DNA of 64,000 bases, from the NCBI RefSeq assembly GCF_964340395.1, contig NC_135561.1:24436986-24500985 (forward strand), written 5' to 3'. This stretch comes from Glandiceps talaboti (lineage: Eukaryota > Hemichordata > Enteropneusta > Spengelidae). Both the position numbers and the translations under genes were made by a program. Shown piece by piece: positions 36,161 to 47,594 of this stretch (its first letter is position 1; each line of letters opens with the position of its first letter). Below the pieces are notes generated by a model. That model did not search any database. It was not told the DNA's origin and saw nothing but the letters and a program-made list of their open reading frames with translations.

Positions 36161-36870
36161 TAAAGGCTGGTATTAAAGCCGGTAATGTTAGCGGGTTTCT
36201 CGATCAATTTACTGGAGTTCCCCATCATGTGTGTGGCCATGATCAAAGCAAAAATGACGGAAAACATATAAAACTACTCTGAAAATGGAGTTTTAACTAA
36301 TAAAGAAGGCAGGTACGCTTTGTAAAATATCTTCAGTACGATAGGTTTTTTGTTGTTGTAAAAACAGTAAAAAAAATGCGTAGTCTGATTGATTTCAATT
36401 TGATGCATCTGATAATGTACGTCCTGTCATGTCGTAATCAACCTATAAACTTAGAAATGTTGCAATTTTTGTTGCCATTGTTTTATCTGAAAAATTACTG
36501 CATCATGCCAGACGTAGGTTTATAGTGGATGACACAGGACAGCACAGTCAACACAGCATGCTCCCACATAAAATCACACTTTATACGTAAGACATGTTTA
36601 GCCATAGTTCTCTTCATCATGTTCAGATTTTTTTACCCAAACAGTCAGAGACGATACTCAATACACCATGGTAGGGTACATGGGTAGGGCTTCATATGGG
36701 AGGGGGGGGGGGGGGCTTCAGTACATTTTTGTAAACACTGAAAGAAGACGAAACCACTCCGTGTCACTGTGTGGATGGAACTTGAAATAAAGCGAATACA
36801 CAGTTTTCAAGAGGGATAGTTATCCGACAAAACAATGTATCTAAGGTGAACGCACAAGTGAACACAGCTG
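36160..36870 (+). repeat. Repeat D, copy 3
   Basis: This aligns with the right half of D copy 1 (10780-11440), sharing GGAGTTCCCC, CATGATCAAAG, AATAAAGAAGGCA and TTACTGCATCATG. It contains a private poly-G tract at 36702-36716. Confidence 0.65.
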
Positions 36871-37430
36871 ATTCGGCTGACATTGATTATCAATCTGACC
36901 ACGGCTTCGATAACAAAAATTTTTACAACTGGAAAAAAACCTAAAAATACACATGAAAAAACTATGTTTGTATACACTTTATACCAAGGGCCTTCTAATT
37001 AATGGCCATGGTTTGTTACGGGAAATGCAAGGTACTGCTAGGAACAACATTAGTTACGACCGAAACCAGAAACGGTTGCACCTCTTCTACAAGACAACCA
37101 ACGCTTTAGTTCGACTACAGTAGCTCCGGAGGGGGTCATTGTACATGAGCTTAGCTCCAGGAACAATGTCAACTTGTAAGTGACACACTGCATTAAGCAT
37201 GGCAGAATTTGCCATGCCTGATATGCCATTCCCCCAGGTGGAGAAATGTTTCCCAGAGGGCGCTAAATTTGAATTTCCGGTTTGCATTGTAAAATGGAGA
37301 ATTACATACAGCCTCATATAACTGAGAGCAAAGTAACCAGGGAAAGAAAAACATAGTTTTAAAACTCAGTGAGTGAATTGATCAATATCACACACAAAAT
37401 AAGTTATATTGCACCACAAAAATTGATTAT
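36871..37430. other. No gene recognised
   Basis: The stretch includes a minus-strand open frame (37087-37317) with no known motif. No repeat boundary apart from the DIRS-like fragment that follows. Confidence 0.35.
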
Positions 37431-38330
37431 TCAATCTATCGATCAATCAATTACATGCTCGCTGCCCCCAGTGCTTCCACGAGTGGATTGGCTACCCCAG
37501 CTTAGACACTGATGCTGAGGCTGTGGACGCCAAAGCCAGAACTTTCAACTCTGTGTCTATCCCCAGTGCTCAGTTAAAGCAGTTAGGGGAAATGCATGCA
37601 GAAAGTATCTGTGCATGACTGTTCTGTCATATATTGGTTTCTAGCTGTAGCAACATCCAAACTCCAGAAAGAATCCCCGGAGATACCTAAAGTCTCAGAC
37701 TATTGGGCATTGCAATAAAGGGTCTCTACCACATCTCTGAATCTTCAGCACTGATTTTGATGGAGAGCGATACCTTCCTGAAATGAGAGTCTAACTCTGT
37801 AATACAGGAACTGAAGGAAGCAAGAGGCTCCTCATTTTCCACTTCCTCACAGGAGGCTAGCCATACAAGTAGTAATACGATGCCTGCAAACAGAAGTTTC
37901 CAAAACAACAGGAGTAAACTTGGACAGTCTTGGACAGAGGACGTTCATGTGGTATGCTGCGTAGTCAACAGATAGAGGCAAAGCTGGCCCTGAAAAGCCC
38001 TTCTTTAGCAAGAATTCCTCAAAGAGACCGGGCTCTGATTCACAACAGCACTCCTGACTCTCCACACGGCAACACAGCACAGGAACTCCCCATTCCAAGA
38101 CTGGAAATACCGGTGGGGGGCAAACCACTTTGCAAATGCTTTGGACACAATTTCACAAGAAAAGTGGCATTTGTCCATAGTAAGGAACGGTTATGTCCTA
38201 GAATTTGTCAGACAACTGCCTCTCACATCGATTCCATAAGTTCAAAGTCCTGACTGCACATTTGCCTTTGTGGGTACAGCATGTCAGCAAAAAGCGCCAC
38301 CTTGGTGTCCTGATTCAGACTCATATACTA
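37430..38330 (+). mobile_element. DIRS-like retrotransposon fragment (Gag to start of RT)
   Basis: The stretch from 37500 to 37930 is a broken Gag-like region. At 38120-38225 one frame reads HFANALDTISQEKWHLSIV and then RNGYVLEFVRQLPL. This is the segment just before the reverse transcriptase in DIRS1-type elements, where a GRL..F...W..I line precedes VL..V..GY.LEF. The frame is lost on both sides. The left edge mirrors the right edge of the fragment at 17930-18870 in inverted orientation. Truncated and dead. Confidence 0.55.
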
Positions 38331-38339
38331 CCAACTTGT

Positions 38340-38788
38340 GGGCCTTTTTTAATGATTTTGATAAACTCCACTAAGAACGTTCCTATCATATTTCAACTTA
38401 ATCTCAATAATTTTGGAATTATAGATTATTGACCTAAAAGACATATTTTTAGCCTTAATTTGATGGTCAAAATTTGATATTTGATGTCATTACCAATTCT
38501 TAATATAAACACCCTGAAGAACGTTCCATCCAAATTTCAGACCAATCGGCTGAGCAGTTTTAGACCCAAATCACACATCGGTGGTAAGATCATTTTGATT
38601 TGAACAATTTCCCAACTTGACACCCAAGGTAATATACCCATAAAATATCAGACTGAGTGGTTTTTGACTTTACGTTGTTCACACACATACACGCACACCC
38701 ACACACACACACACAGACAGACAGACAGACAGACAGACACTTGCCATGCCTATCTCACTACTGAACAATATCAGTTCAGTTGTGCTAT
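38340..38788 (-). mobile_element. Family B element B4, minus strand, 3'-truncated
   Basis: Read on the minus strand it starts at 38788 with TAGCACAACTGAACTGATAT, then GTCT and GT microsatellites (38703-38741) and the AAAGTCAAAAACC line. Body lines continue to about 38340. The TAGCAACAGCC array and 3' stem are absent. Confidence 0.8.
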
Positions 38789-39008
38789 TATCAGATGCAA
38801 GCTATCTTTGGAGACTTTGACCTTGACCTTCAGGGGCAATTATCAAAATCAAGACAATTCCTGCCTCTCACAGACACATTGTATTGTTTACATATTGCCA
38901 ATTAACGCAGTTTGGTACATAATATGCATATAACTCCTGTGTGTTCTTGAGCTGCGCAGCATTAATCTTGTTTTCATATCAATCATGTATTTTCCTATTT
39001 TCCTCCAG
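38789..39008 (+). other. Intron DNA before URB2-like exon; short repeat shared with 6163
   Basis: A line with GACTTTGACCTTGACCTTCA near 38814 matches the left edge of the rearranged A copy. The last 40 bp are pyrimidine-rich and end in a strong acceptor, TTCCTCCAG. Confidence 0.5.
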
Positions 39009-39098
39009 TTGACTATAACCATGGTAACTCGATTATCAGAGGTCAAAGGTGAAGATCCAGTGTCCTTACTGCAGCTGTTAGATTTACTGACAGTGAAG
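39009..39098 (+). CDS. URB2-like gene, internal exon (30 codons)
   Basis: An acceptor (ttttcctccag) and donor (AAG|gtaagt) bound 90 nt that read LTITMVTRLSEVKGEDP and SLLQLLDLLTVK with no stop. The leucine-rich helical content fits the alpha-solenoid body of URB2/Npa2. The assignment rests mainly on its place upstream of recognisable C-terminal exons on the same strand; alone it would be unidentified. Earlier exons were not found in the window. Confidence 0.55.
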
Positions 39099-39334
39099 GT
39101 AAGTTGTTGCACCCTGTCAGCCTTCAAAGTAGCAATGTCTATTTCATTGTGGGTACAGTATGGCTGTCTCCATGGTAGAAGGTTTACATAATTCTTTGGT
39201 AATGCAGTTAAACATATAATTGTTATCACGGTAGTGTTGGTATATATAGAAGACATTTTCCTTGGTAATTCTACATCAATCTATAGGAATGATCCATTAA
39301 TTAATGGATGGATGGATGGACAGACATGGATCAC

Positions 39335-39460
39335 CTTTGACGTTATGACAAAATGGTGGCCATATTTCTCCCAGAAATACATAATTTGTCTTGTATCTCC
39401 AAAAGTTTGATATATACATGCACAAACACCACTCAAGTGTCTACCACATAATAAACGATT
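39335..39460 (+). repeat. Paralogue of the Ngaro-like insertion site (empty)
   Basis: The left half (TATCTCCAAAAGTTTGATA at 39395) matches the left flank of the retrotransposon (51487-51507). The right half (CACTCAAGTGTCTACC) matches the right flank at 57042-57060. Together it behaves as a diverged uninterrupted copy of the target. Confidence 0.5.
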
Positions 39461-40687
39461 ATCTTAGTGTATACTGAATTAAAAGTTCTCCTCAGCGACA
39501 CAAAATTTGTATCAAACTTTTAGTGTCTCTGTCAAATTGAAAGTTCACGCTGTTGTTCATACTTCATGTCATGGTACTGATAGTTTGTGGATTGCTGTAT
39601 TGTATCATAGTGTAGTTTTATGTACTCTGTATGGTCCGACTCTGAGAACCGCACATAGATTCATCCCGAGTTCGTTCTTGGAGCACATATTTTTAGAGAG
39701 TGATTACCATAGAAAATAGAAAGCCTAGAAAGGAGAAATTAAACTGCTGTATAGAGTATTGTTGCATATAAATGTTTTCTTTTTGGAAGTGCAAACTATG
39801 TACTTGTATACAGTGTGCGGGAGAATGACACTTGATGTGTTCATATACATGTATTTACATTTATAACGTATTTACATGTAGAGTGCATGTAAATTTGGAA
39901 AAGACACACTGTAATGGGATTTTGACACTAATTTTGGCAGGAATGCATTAACCGTAACAGAGCGGATATGTCCTATAAAATTTGTTGATATAGCTTACAG
40001 TTTTAATGAAAAATTTGCATAATTAATGATTTTAGGTAATGAACGATACTCAGTAATTAAGCAGTATCATGCACTCTTCAAATTCCGTATAATTTGGCAC
40101 ATACATTAACCCTAAGAAAGCACGCTTGTCCAAAAAAAGCCTGTTACCATAGTTTTTTAAGTTTAATTTGCATAATTAGTGATTCCCTTGCGGGAGGCAT
40201 TCAGTTTAAATCTGGTGAAGTTGTTCTTTGTCCTTGTGTGAAAAAAGGAATCACAAATTTGAGCAATGCTATTCATTGATATTCAGATTAAAGATTGTGA
40301 CTACCTGGCTGTCCAATCTTTCTAAACAATATATAATATACTCTGTAGAAATTACTTAAAATTACATAATCTTAATTGCCTTCTTTTTCTAAGGTGTAAT
40401 GTGTAGTACACAATTTTCAAAAAAATAGCTTACTGGGAACTGTTATTATGAATGGAATTTTTTAATGTACTTAAGGAATAGTCTATATGTAATGGAATAT
40501 CCTCAGACAATAGTATCTCTATAGTGGTCTGAGGTAATATATATGATTTCATAGACAATAAATAATTGACCCCACTTTTTGTCAAATGGCCCCACTTTTT
40601 GCAACCAAGAGGCCTTTGTCCCCACTAGTTGGAAACCTTGGCATAAATGAACTAATTTCAGCACCGTAGTTGTTGTTGTATTTTGTT

Positions 40688-41305
40688 AGTCCCCGCCAGA
40701 CAAAGTCTGGGACGGGGACTTATGGATTGGGTTCGGTCCGGCCGTCCGGCCGTCCGGAGCCGTTTCTTGGAGATGCCTAGACCAATTTTTTTCAAACTTG
40801 GTACAGGGGCAACATACAATGGCATACATATGCACGTCAATTTGTTTCATAATATGATCCAATATGGCTGCCTATCAGTCATTTTGTTTGCAAATTTTCC
40901 CTGTCCAAAGCCAAATGCTTGAACAGATCTTATTCAAAGTTGGTATTAGGACAGTGTTATATGACATACATGTGCATATCCATTTTCATCGTGATACGAT
41001 CCAAGATGGCTGCCAGGCAGCCATTTTGTTTGCAAATTTTCCATGTCCAAAGCCATAACTCAGACATGCTTGAACAGATCTCATTCAAAGTTGGTATTAG
41101 GACATTGTTCTATGACATACATGTGCACAGTCATTGTTGTAGTGATACGATCCAATATGGATGCCTGGCAGCCATTTTATTTGCAAATTTTCCATGTCCA
41201 AAGCCAAATGCTTGAATAGATCTCATTCAAAGTTGGTATTTGGACAGTGTTCTATGACATACATGTGCATATCCATTTTCTTTGTGATACAATCCGATAT
41301 GGCTG
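40688..41305 (+). mobile_element. Family A element A5, 3' end lost
   Basis: The head AGTCCCCGCCAGACAAAGTC with inverted GGGACGGGGACT, then four body units to about 41305. The tail with its inverted motif and stem is replaced by the ACCATGGT array. Confidence 0.85.
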
Positions 41306-41317
41306 CCTTGACCCTGG

Positions 41318-41485
41318 TTATACATTTTAGACCATGGTTGACCATGGGTTGACCATGGTTGACCATGGTCTATAAACCCTGACCATGGTCTGATACCATG
41401 GCAGACCGTGGTAGTTCATGGTCAACCATCAAATACCATCAAATACCATGGTAGACCAAGGTAGACCAAGGTTGCTTTTTCGAAG
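41318..41485. repeat. Array of palindromic ACCATGGT-type motifs
   Basis: At least ten GACCATGG, ACCATGGT or diverged forms occur in ~165 bp, spaced 8-20 bp, on both strands because the core is self-complementary. The order suggests local tandem growth of a palindrome. It begins where the A5 tail should be. Confidence 0.85.
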
Positions 41486-41836
41486 GGGTAGAACCACTTC
41501 TACATATGTTACAAAAACAAACTCAAAATGCTCAAGGTTTGACAAGTTAAGGTGTCACTCAGCAGATTCTGACTTTGTATGTCCAGACAACAAATGTAAG
41601 TCCAACCTAAAAATCTGGATTTATCTGCCATTTAACTATTTGTTGTGAAAATCTACCATTTGTACTGTAGTTCAAGAACAAAAAAATGACAGTGGTACAT
41701 TATCAGATAGGACTTTTCTGTTCATATCTTTATATTTTACCCCGAACTTTACCCTTAAAATCTACCAAAAAAATCCATTTCATCCATTAATCACAGAAGT
41801 AAAGTATTTGAGGGGGTCTACAAAAAGTTGTTTCAG

Positions 41837-42056
41837 AAAGTATTGGACCCAAAGATGTTGTTATTTACTCTATTACAGAAATTACTGGAGCCAAAGATGG
41901 TGTTATTTACTCTACATGGATGTATGTCTGTACAACTAGATGACATAGCAATAGATGAGTTCTATGATGTCTACAGTGCTGTGTATCATCTAATCAATTC
42001 TATGTTCCTACACTACTCCAAGATAGTACTCACTGCATTACCAAGCTACTATATGT
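41837..42056 (+). CDS. URB2-like gene, exon with duplicated 5' end
   Basis: The frame reads KVLDPKMLLFTLLQ, then the near-copy KLLEPKMVLFTLHG, then CMSVQLDDIAIDEFYDVYSA and KIVLTALPSYYM. The DEFYDVYSAVYHLINSMF and KIVLTALP lines resemble the URB2 segment in which a vestibule of helices precedes the conserved C-terminus. Two acceptors 42 bp apart (tttcag at 41831-41836, attacag ending 41878) both keep frame. The donor is uncertain: GT at 42055 or 42057; the frame stops at 42074 without splicing. Confidence 0.6.
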
Positions 42057-42257
42057 GTCTCTCACATATCCTTTGAATTTATCATTGTTTGGCAGTTTGT
42101 GATACACAAAATACCATTACCTGTTGTAGATAAGTTCATAGCATAGATGGGAAAAAAGCTACTGTAACAATATATGTTGCTGCCACAATAATGGTGTTTC
42201 CACGTGAGATTTGCCTGACATGAGGCAAAAGTGTCCATATTGGGGCTGTAACATTTT

Positions 42258-42420
42258 AGCACAACTGAACTGAGTCTCAGGAGTGTGATATGTGTGGTGA
42301 AATGTGCATGTGTGTGTGGGTGAGGGTATCGGAGAATGTGAATCATTTAAAGTAAAAAAAACACCAGACTAATTGTCTTGATAATTGGTAGGGTGTGTAG
42401 ATGAAAATTTTTGCAATGAG
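42258..42420 (+). mobile_element. Family B fragment B5 (head only)
   Basis: Starts TTTTAGCACAACTGAACTGA and keeps a GTGTGTGTG stretch and a diverged TTAAAGTAAAAAA line, then is lost. Confidence 0.7.
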
Positions 42421-43190
42421 TGATATTTCATCTGATCAATTTCCTTTTAGAATAACTTCTCAAGTATGTTATGTAATCACTCTGTCAAAGTCTATTGTCA
42501 CTCCCAGGTCAAAGTTCATCTTTCACTGTACACAGTGTCAAGGTAAAATCTTAGACCCTACAGGAAAGGGACACTGTCTGCCAGCATTTCTTTCAAACAA
42601 AGTCAGTAATAATCCCTTTAACACCTTGCCAGAAATTGGATTATCAAACCCGATAGACTCTCTGGCAATGATTAAAATCTCACTGAGTCACGCAATATGT
42701 GTGATGCAATTATGTAAATAAAAATGTAAATGAACTGACATCTTATGTGCAACTGACTACAAGCTTGCACTCAAAACAAAAATGGCAGATGTGCCAGTCG
42801 AATTTACTGATGTTTTTACCAATTTAGTGATTGACCTTGTGAGTTTCACAAGTATGAATATCGGATGATGAGAACGAATCAAGCGAAGATCAGATGATGA
42901 ATACGAATCAAGCGAAGAGGACGAAATATGGAACAGCAAGACCATAGAGCATGTATCCAAGACATCTAAACATCAAAATTTGCTGTATTTTTGAAAAATT
43001 ATAGTGCACTGTCAGTGTTGATGATAGATTGAAATGTGACAAGAGTTTCCAATGTATTAACAGACTTGCATCGAACACCTTTTAAAAGCCCGTAGAACAG
43101 TTGGTAAGTAGGTATTCCATATACAATGTCTTAAATCTCATGTCTCCAAAATAAGTGTTTATTTTGACCGAGTCAAGTTCAATTCATTTT
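42421..43190 (+). other. Intron DNA; acidic coding scrap at 42782-42990
   Basis: ATG at 42782 opens MADVPVEFTDVFTNLVIDL. After a shift, two tandem GATGATGA...CGAATCAAGCGAAGA units encode an acidic ESSEE stretch, ending YF and a stop at 42991. It could be a leftover first exon of a transposase-like gene. A possible exon 42492-42541 (cag|GTCAAAG to AAG|gtaaaa) is too short to judge. Confidence 0.3.
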
Positions 43191-43260
43191 TAGCACAACT
43201 GAACTGAGGTTCAGTAGTACTATAGGGATCGCCCGGCATCTGTCTGTCTGTCTGTCTGTC

Positions 43261-43313
<53 letters not shown>

Positions 43314-44847
43314 ATGTGTGTAAACAACTTAAAGTCAAAAACTGATGAACCGATTGCCATGATATTTGGTGGGTCCATTACCTTAGGTGTCTAGTTGGGA
43401 AATTGTTCAAATCAAAATTATCACATCACAGGTATGGGATTTGGGTCAAAAAATGTGATTTTTGGTCAAAAAACTTAAACTCAGAAACTACTGTGTAGAT
43501 TGGTGCGAAATTTGGTGGGAACATTCTTAAGGGGGTGAAAAGTAAGATTTGTTCATGACATGATGATTCCATCAGTAATATGCAAATTAGGGCTAAAAAT
43601 GTGTCTTTTTGGTTAAAAATCTATAATTCCAAAACTACTGAGCAGATTGGGCTGAAATTTAATGGGAATGCATCTAGGGATGTATGGATGAAGAAATATT
43701 AAGCATACAATGATTCCATGAATGATATGCAAATTAGGTGTAAGAATGTTCTTTTTTGGTCAAAAATTTTTATCTCAAAAAGTACCTGGTCAATGAGTCT
43801 GAAACTTGGTGAGATGTTTCTGAAAGTGTTACTCTAAAGATTTTCTTCAAAACATTTTGACAAAAATTGGCCCTAGCAACCATGACCATGCCCTTAGCAA
43901 CAACCAAATGGCAGTACACTTTTTTTTTATTTTTTTTTATTTTTTTTTGGTATATGTGCAATTGTGAACAATAGCCACTTCAAGAATAAATGACAAAGAG
44001 ATCTTATTGGCCAAGCAAACTGGTTCGCTGCTGCTCAGAATAACAAAAAATGTAAGACGGCAAGGAATTTAAGAACAATTACAGAAAAATGGACACAAAC
44101 TGGGTTAAAAAACACAACAACAGGTTTTCACCCTACACTTTACGAAAGGTGTAGATTGGTTAAACAACAACATCATCTGGTAGGCAAGTGAGTAAACATT
44201 CAAAAAATGTATGCAAATACCCCAGCAACCATGACCACGCTCATAGCAACAGCCAAATGGTGGTGTATTTCACTAAGATAACAACAGGGTTTAATAGACA
44301 ATTGAATTAACATTCAAAAAATGTATGTAAATTTGCCTAGCAACAACCAAATAATCACGTATATTGCAAAGATAACAGGAATAGAAAGACAAATGAATAA
44401 ACATTCAAAAAATGTATGCAAATGTACCTAGCAACAAGACCACGCCCATAGCAACAGCCAAATGATCACATATATTGCGAAGATAACAACAGGGATTAAT
44501 AGACAATTGAATAAACATTCAAAAAATGTATGTACATATGCCTAGCAACAAGACCACGCCCATAGCAACAGTCAAATGATCACGTATATTGCAAAGATAA
44601 TATCAGGAATTCATACACAAGTGAACAAAAACACACAAAAATGTATGCAAATATATCTAACAACATGACTACGCCCATAGCAACAGCCAAATGATAGCAT
44701 ATATCATAAAGATATCAACATGGTTGGATAGGCAACTGGATAGTCATTCAGCAAATGAACACCTATTGTTAGCATGGACTAGCATATGGATAAACATTTT
44801 TAAAAACTACAGTACAGTTGTGCTACAACGCCATTGGCGGTATTTTT
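43191..44847 (+). mobile_element. Family B element B6 with nested poly(A) retroposon
   Basis: Complete B: head TAGCACAACTGAACTGAGG, GTCT then long GT microsatellite (43238-43312), repeated body lines, TAGCAACAGCC array (44225-44690), tail CAGTTGTGCTACAACGCC and CGCCATTGGCG stem. It is inserted in a diverged A-like repeat that resumes at 44850. Confidence 0.85.
43919..44157 (-). mobile_element. Retroposed insert with A-rich tail inside B6
   Basis: Compared with B2 and B3, B6 gains about 240 bp between GCAGTACA and ACAACATCATCTGG. On the minus strand the insert ends in a long A-rich tail (A8TA9-like, seen as T tracts at 43919-43949). This is the signature of a LINE or SINE 3' end. No pol III boxes or ORF recognised. 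Confidence 0.6.
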
Positions 44848-44849
44848 TC

Positions 44850-44965
44850 ATGTCTGGAGCTATTTGGCAGACATGTCTGAGCAGATCAATTTCAGTCAAT
44901 CTTGGTATAAGGGCAGTATACTATTAGGTACATATGCATGTCAATTTATGATTGCACCTATCACA
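44850..44965 (+). repeat. Diverged A-like unit flanking B6
   Basis: The lines GGCAGACATGTCTGAGCAGA and TTGGTATAAGGGCAGT follow the pattern of the family A 150-bp unit but are well diverged. This is an older relative, interrupted by B6. Confidence 0.5.
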
Positions 44966-45629
44966 GACAGGAAGTGTTACAATCCAAACAGCTGGGACTA
45001 TGTCATCTACGATACCTTGTCTTTGTCATTGAGTAGATCATGCAGTGATAGGGCAGTACTTAACATTATTATATGTCACATATATTGGACCACCCCGTTA
45101 TGCATTGTTTTCAGTGGAGAAAGTTATGATGACGCAGCAGTCTGTATATTATGGTACTGACCGAAATCGACCCAGAACTCATTTCGCATATTGACTGAAA
45201 TCAACCTGGAACTATTTAGACATGCAGAAACAAAACGAACATTACTGTGCATCAATATCAACATTTATTTGTGAGGAATACACATTTATAAATGGAAATT
45301 CTGCCATAAAACACACTCACACTACTAAAATGGTGTCGGAATACTACTTTGCAACAATGTTAGGTCATATAAACTTTGTAATGTCACTGTCACTGGGGTC
45401 GTCGCACTTTGCAACAGTTCATGCTGTTAGCAGCACAGAAGAATGGCAAGCTTTTCAAAATAACAGATCCCATGGTTAGCACATAACTTGACATACAATA
45501 TCACACAATCTATTTTGATGGCAGCAGTGCTATTTTGTTCATGTAACATGTGTAATATGAGAATCCAACATTCTGAAGTTATCCCGAACACGATGATGGT
45601 GACCAAAATGATCGACATGCGACTTTGTT
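44966..45629. other. No gene recognised
   Basis: Open frame 45222-45479 has no known motif and no clear splice sites. Otherwise plain intron-like DNA of the URB2-like gene. Confidence 0.35.
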
Positions 45630-46376
45630 AGTCCCCGCGGACGAAGTCTGGAACGGGGACTTATGGATTGGGTTCTGTGCGTCCGTCCGTCCGTCCGTCC
45701 GTCCGCAGCCGTTTCTTGGAGATGCCTGGACCGATTTTTTTCAAACTTGGTACAGGGGCAACATGCTATGGCATACATATGCACGTCAATTTGTTTTATG
45801 ATACGGTCCAATATGACCGCCTAGCAACCATTTTCTTTGCGAATTTTCCCTGTCTAAAGCCATAACTCAGACATGCTTTAACAAATCTCATTCAAAGTTG
45901 GTATTAGGACAGTGTTTTATGACATACATGTGCATATTCATTGTTGTCATGATACGATCCAATATGGCTGCCTGGCAACCATTTTGTTTGTGAATTTTCC
46001 ATGTCCAAAGCCATAACTCAGACATGTTTAAACAGATCTCATTCAAAGTTGGTATTAGGACAGCGTTCTATGACATACATGTGCATATCCATTTTCGTCA
46101 TGATACGATCCAATATGGCTGCCTGGCAGCCATTTTGTTTGTGAATTTTCCATGTCCAAAGCCATAACTCAGACTCCATTTTCATCGTGATATGATCCCC
46201 CATACCCAACTAATCCTTTATTAACCCTAACCCTAGCCCTAACCCTAACCCTAAAGCACACACAACATATCTAAGTCTGTTTGTTTTAGGTTCACAAATG
46301 TTGTTGCGTGATCAGAGTAGTGATAATTCCTTAAAACCCAATTATAGCGGGGTCTATGTCATTCTCAATGACTTGT
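45630..46376 (+). mobile_element. Family A element A6 with telomeric-repeat patch
   Basis: A full-ended copy with head AGTCCCCGCGGACGAAGTCT, GTCCG microsatellite (45680-45705), two to three body units, and tail GCGGGGTCT, GTCATT/AATGAC, CTTGT. Close to the tail 25-30 bp of the normal sequence are replaced by telomeric repeats. Confidence 0.85.
46221..46254 (-). repeat. Interstitial telomeric repeat (TTAGGG)n
   Basis: Five consecutive CCCTAA units, one changed to CCCTAG, with TTAA at the left. TTAGGG is the ancestral metazoan telomere repeat. Other A copies have an ordinary sequence (TTGGAGGCATATTCC) here, so the tract replaced DNA rather than merely being added. Confidence 0.92.
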
Positions 46377-46609
46377 TCTGTATATTATGCAAATGAGTTG
46401 ACCACACAACTATGCGTTCAAATATAGTAATCCGATGCTATTTTTAACATTAAATGTAAAATCTACGTGTCGTACTGATCATACCCTTGCATCTTGGGCA
46501 TAAAATCCAATATCAAGGCTTTAATGTGTATTGTGTAGTATTATGGTTAGTGAATGAAAGATTGATCAACATTAATCAGTTTTGTTAATTTATATTTTCC
46601 CTTTACCAG

Positions 46610-46689
46610 ATCCTGGAGAGAATGAAAGTAAAGAAGCTGCTGGTAGTGCTAATGTTGCAGTGACTAATTTAATATCAGCTAAAATGTGA
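46610..46689 (+). CDS. Possible exon, unassigned
   Basis: A good acceptor (tttccctttaccag) precedes 80 nt reading PGENESKEAAGSANVAVTNL and ISAKM, then TGA. The phase would fit a donor at 42057 in the URB2-like gene, but then the stop would end the protein early. It may be an alternative terminal exon or chance. Confidence 0.25.
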
Positions 46690-46917
46690 ATGAGGACGTT
46701 TGCAACACCATAGTTTTCACTGCCACTTTTGATAATATTGAGTCAATGTGTACATATTTTGAGGGATAAATGAATAATTGACTGCATTAACATTTTTAGC
46801 AAATAAAACCATTTAAAAGAAGTATGATGATATATCTTTTTCATTTCTTGTAATGATAGATGTTGTATGTGGGTTGCAGCTACCATACATAATAAACTTT
46901 GTTTATTAGTCCCCGCC

Positions 46918-47594
46918 GGACAAAGTCCAGGACAGGGACTTATGTATTGGGTTCCGTCTGTCCGTGCGTCCATCCGTCCATCTGTCCAGAGCCATTTCTT
47001 GGAGATGCCTGGACCGATTTTTTCAAACTTGGTACAGGGGCAACATACAATGGCATACATATACACGTCAATTTGTTTCATGATATGATCCAATATGGCC
47101 GCCTAGCAGCCATTTGTTTGCGAATTTTTCCTGTCCAAAGCCATAACTCAGACATGCTTGAACATATCTCATTCAAAGTTGGTTTTAGGACAGTGTTCTA
47201 TGACATACATTATGCATATTCATTGTTGTCGTGATACGATCCAATATGGCCGCCTAGCAGCCATTTTGTTTGTGAATTTTCCATGTCCAAAGCCATAACT
47301 CAGACATGCTTGAACAGGTCCCCCCCCCCTTTACCCGACCCATCCTTTATTGTTGAATGGTTTATTCCATCATGTCTTGAAGAGTAGGCATGTCCCACGT
47401 CCAACAAGGAGACACAACATGAGTAGGCATGTTCCATGTCCAACGAGCAGACACAACATATCTAAGTCTGTTTGATTTAGGTTCACAAGTGTTGTTGTGT
47501 GATCAGAGTAGTGATATCAAGAAAATGACAACATAAACTGCCAGTTCCTTAAAACCCAATCAGAGCAGGGACTATGTCATTCTCAATGACTTGT
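46918..47594 (+). mobile_element. Family A element A7
   Basis: Head AGTCCCCGCCGGACAAAGTC at 46918, two body units, a C run and partial duplication of the TCCAACAAG line (47400 and 47445), then the tail with GTCATT/AATGAC and CTTGT. The inverted terminal motif is degraded to GCAGGGACT. Confidence 0.8.

Larger units (their letters stand above)
39099..41836 (+). other. URB2-like intron with family A copy and palindromic array
   Basis: This interval holds a site at 39335-39460 related to the two flanks of the Ngaro-like element, plain AT-rich DNA to 40680, element A5 and the ACCATGGT array. I saw no further exon; a small one could be missed. Confidence 0.4.

Noticed and set aside
42401-42721. 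106-codon frame as another URB2-like exon
   Set aside because: No similarity to the family, no clear acceptor, and a repeat head just upstream. A small exon inside it cannot be excluded.
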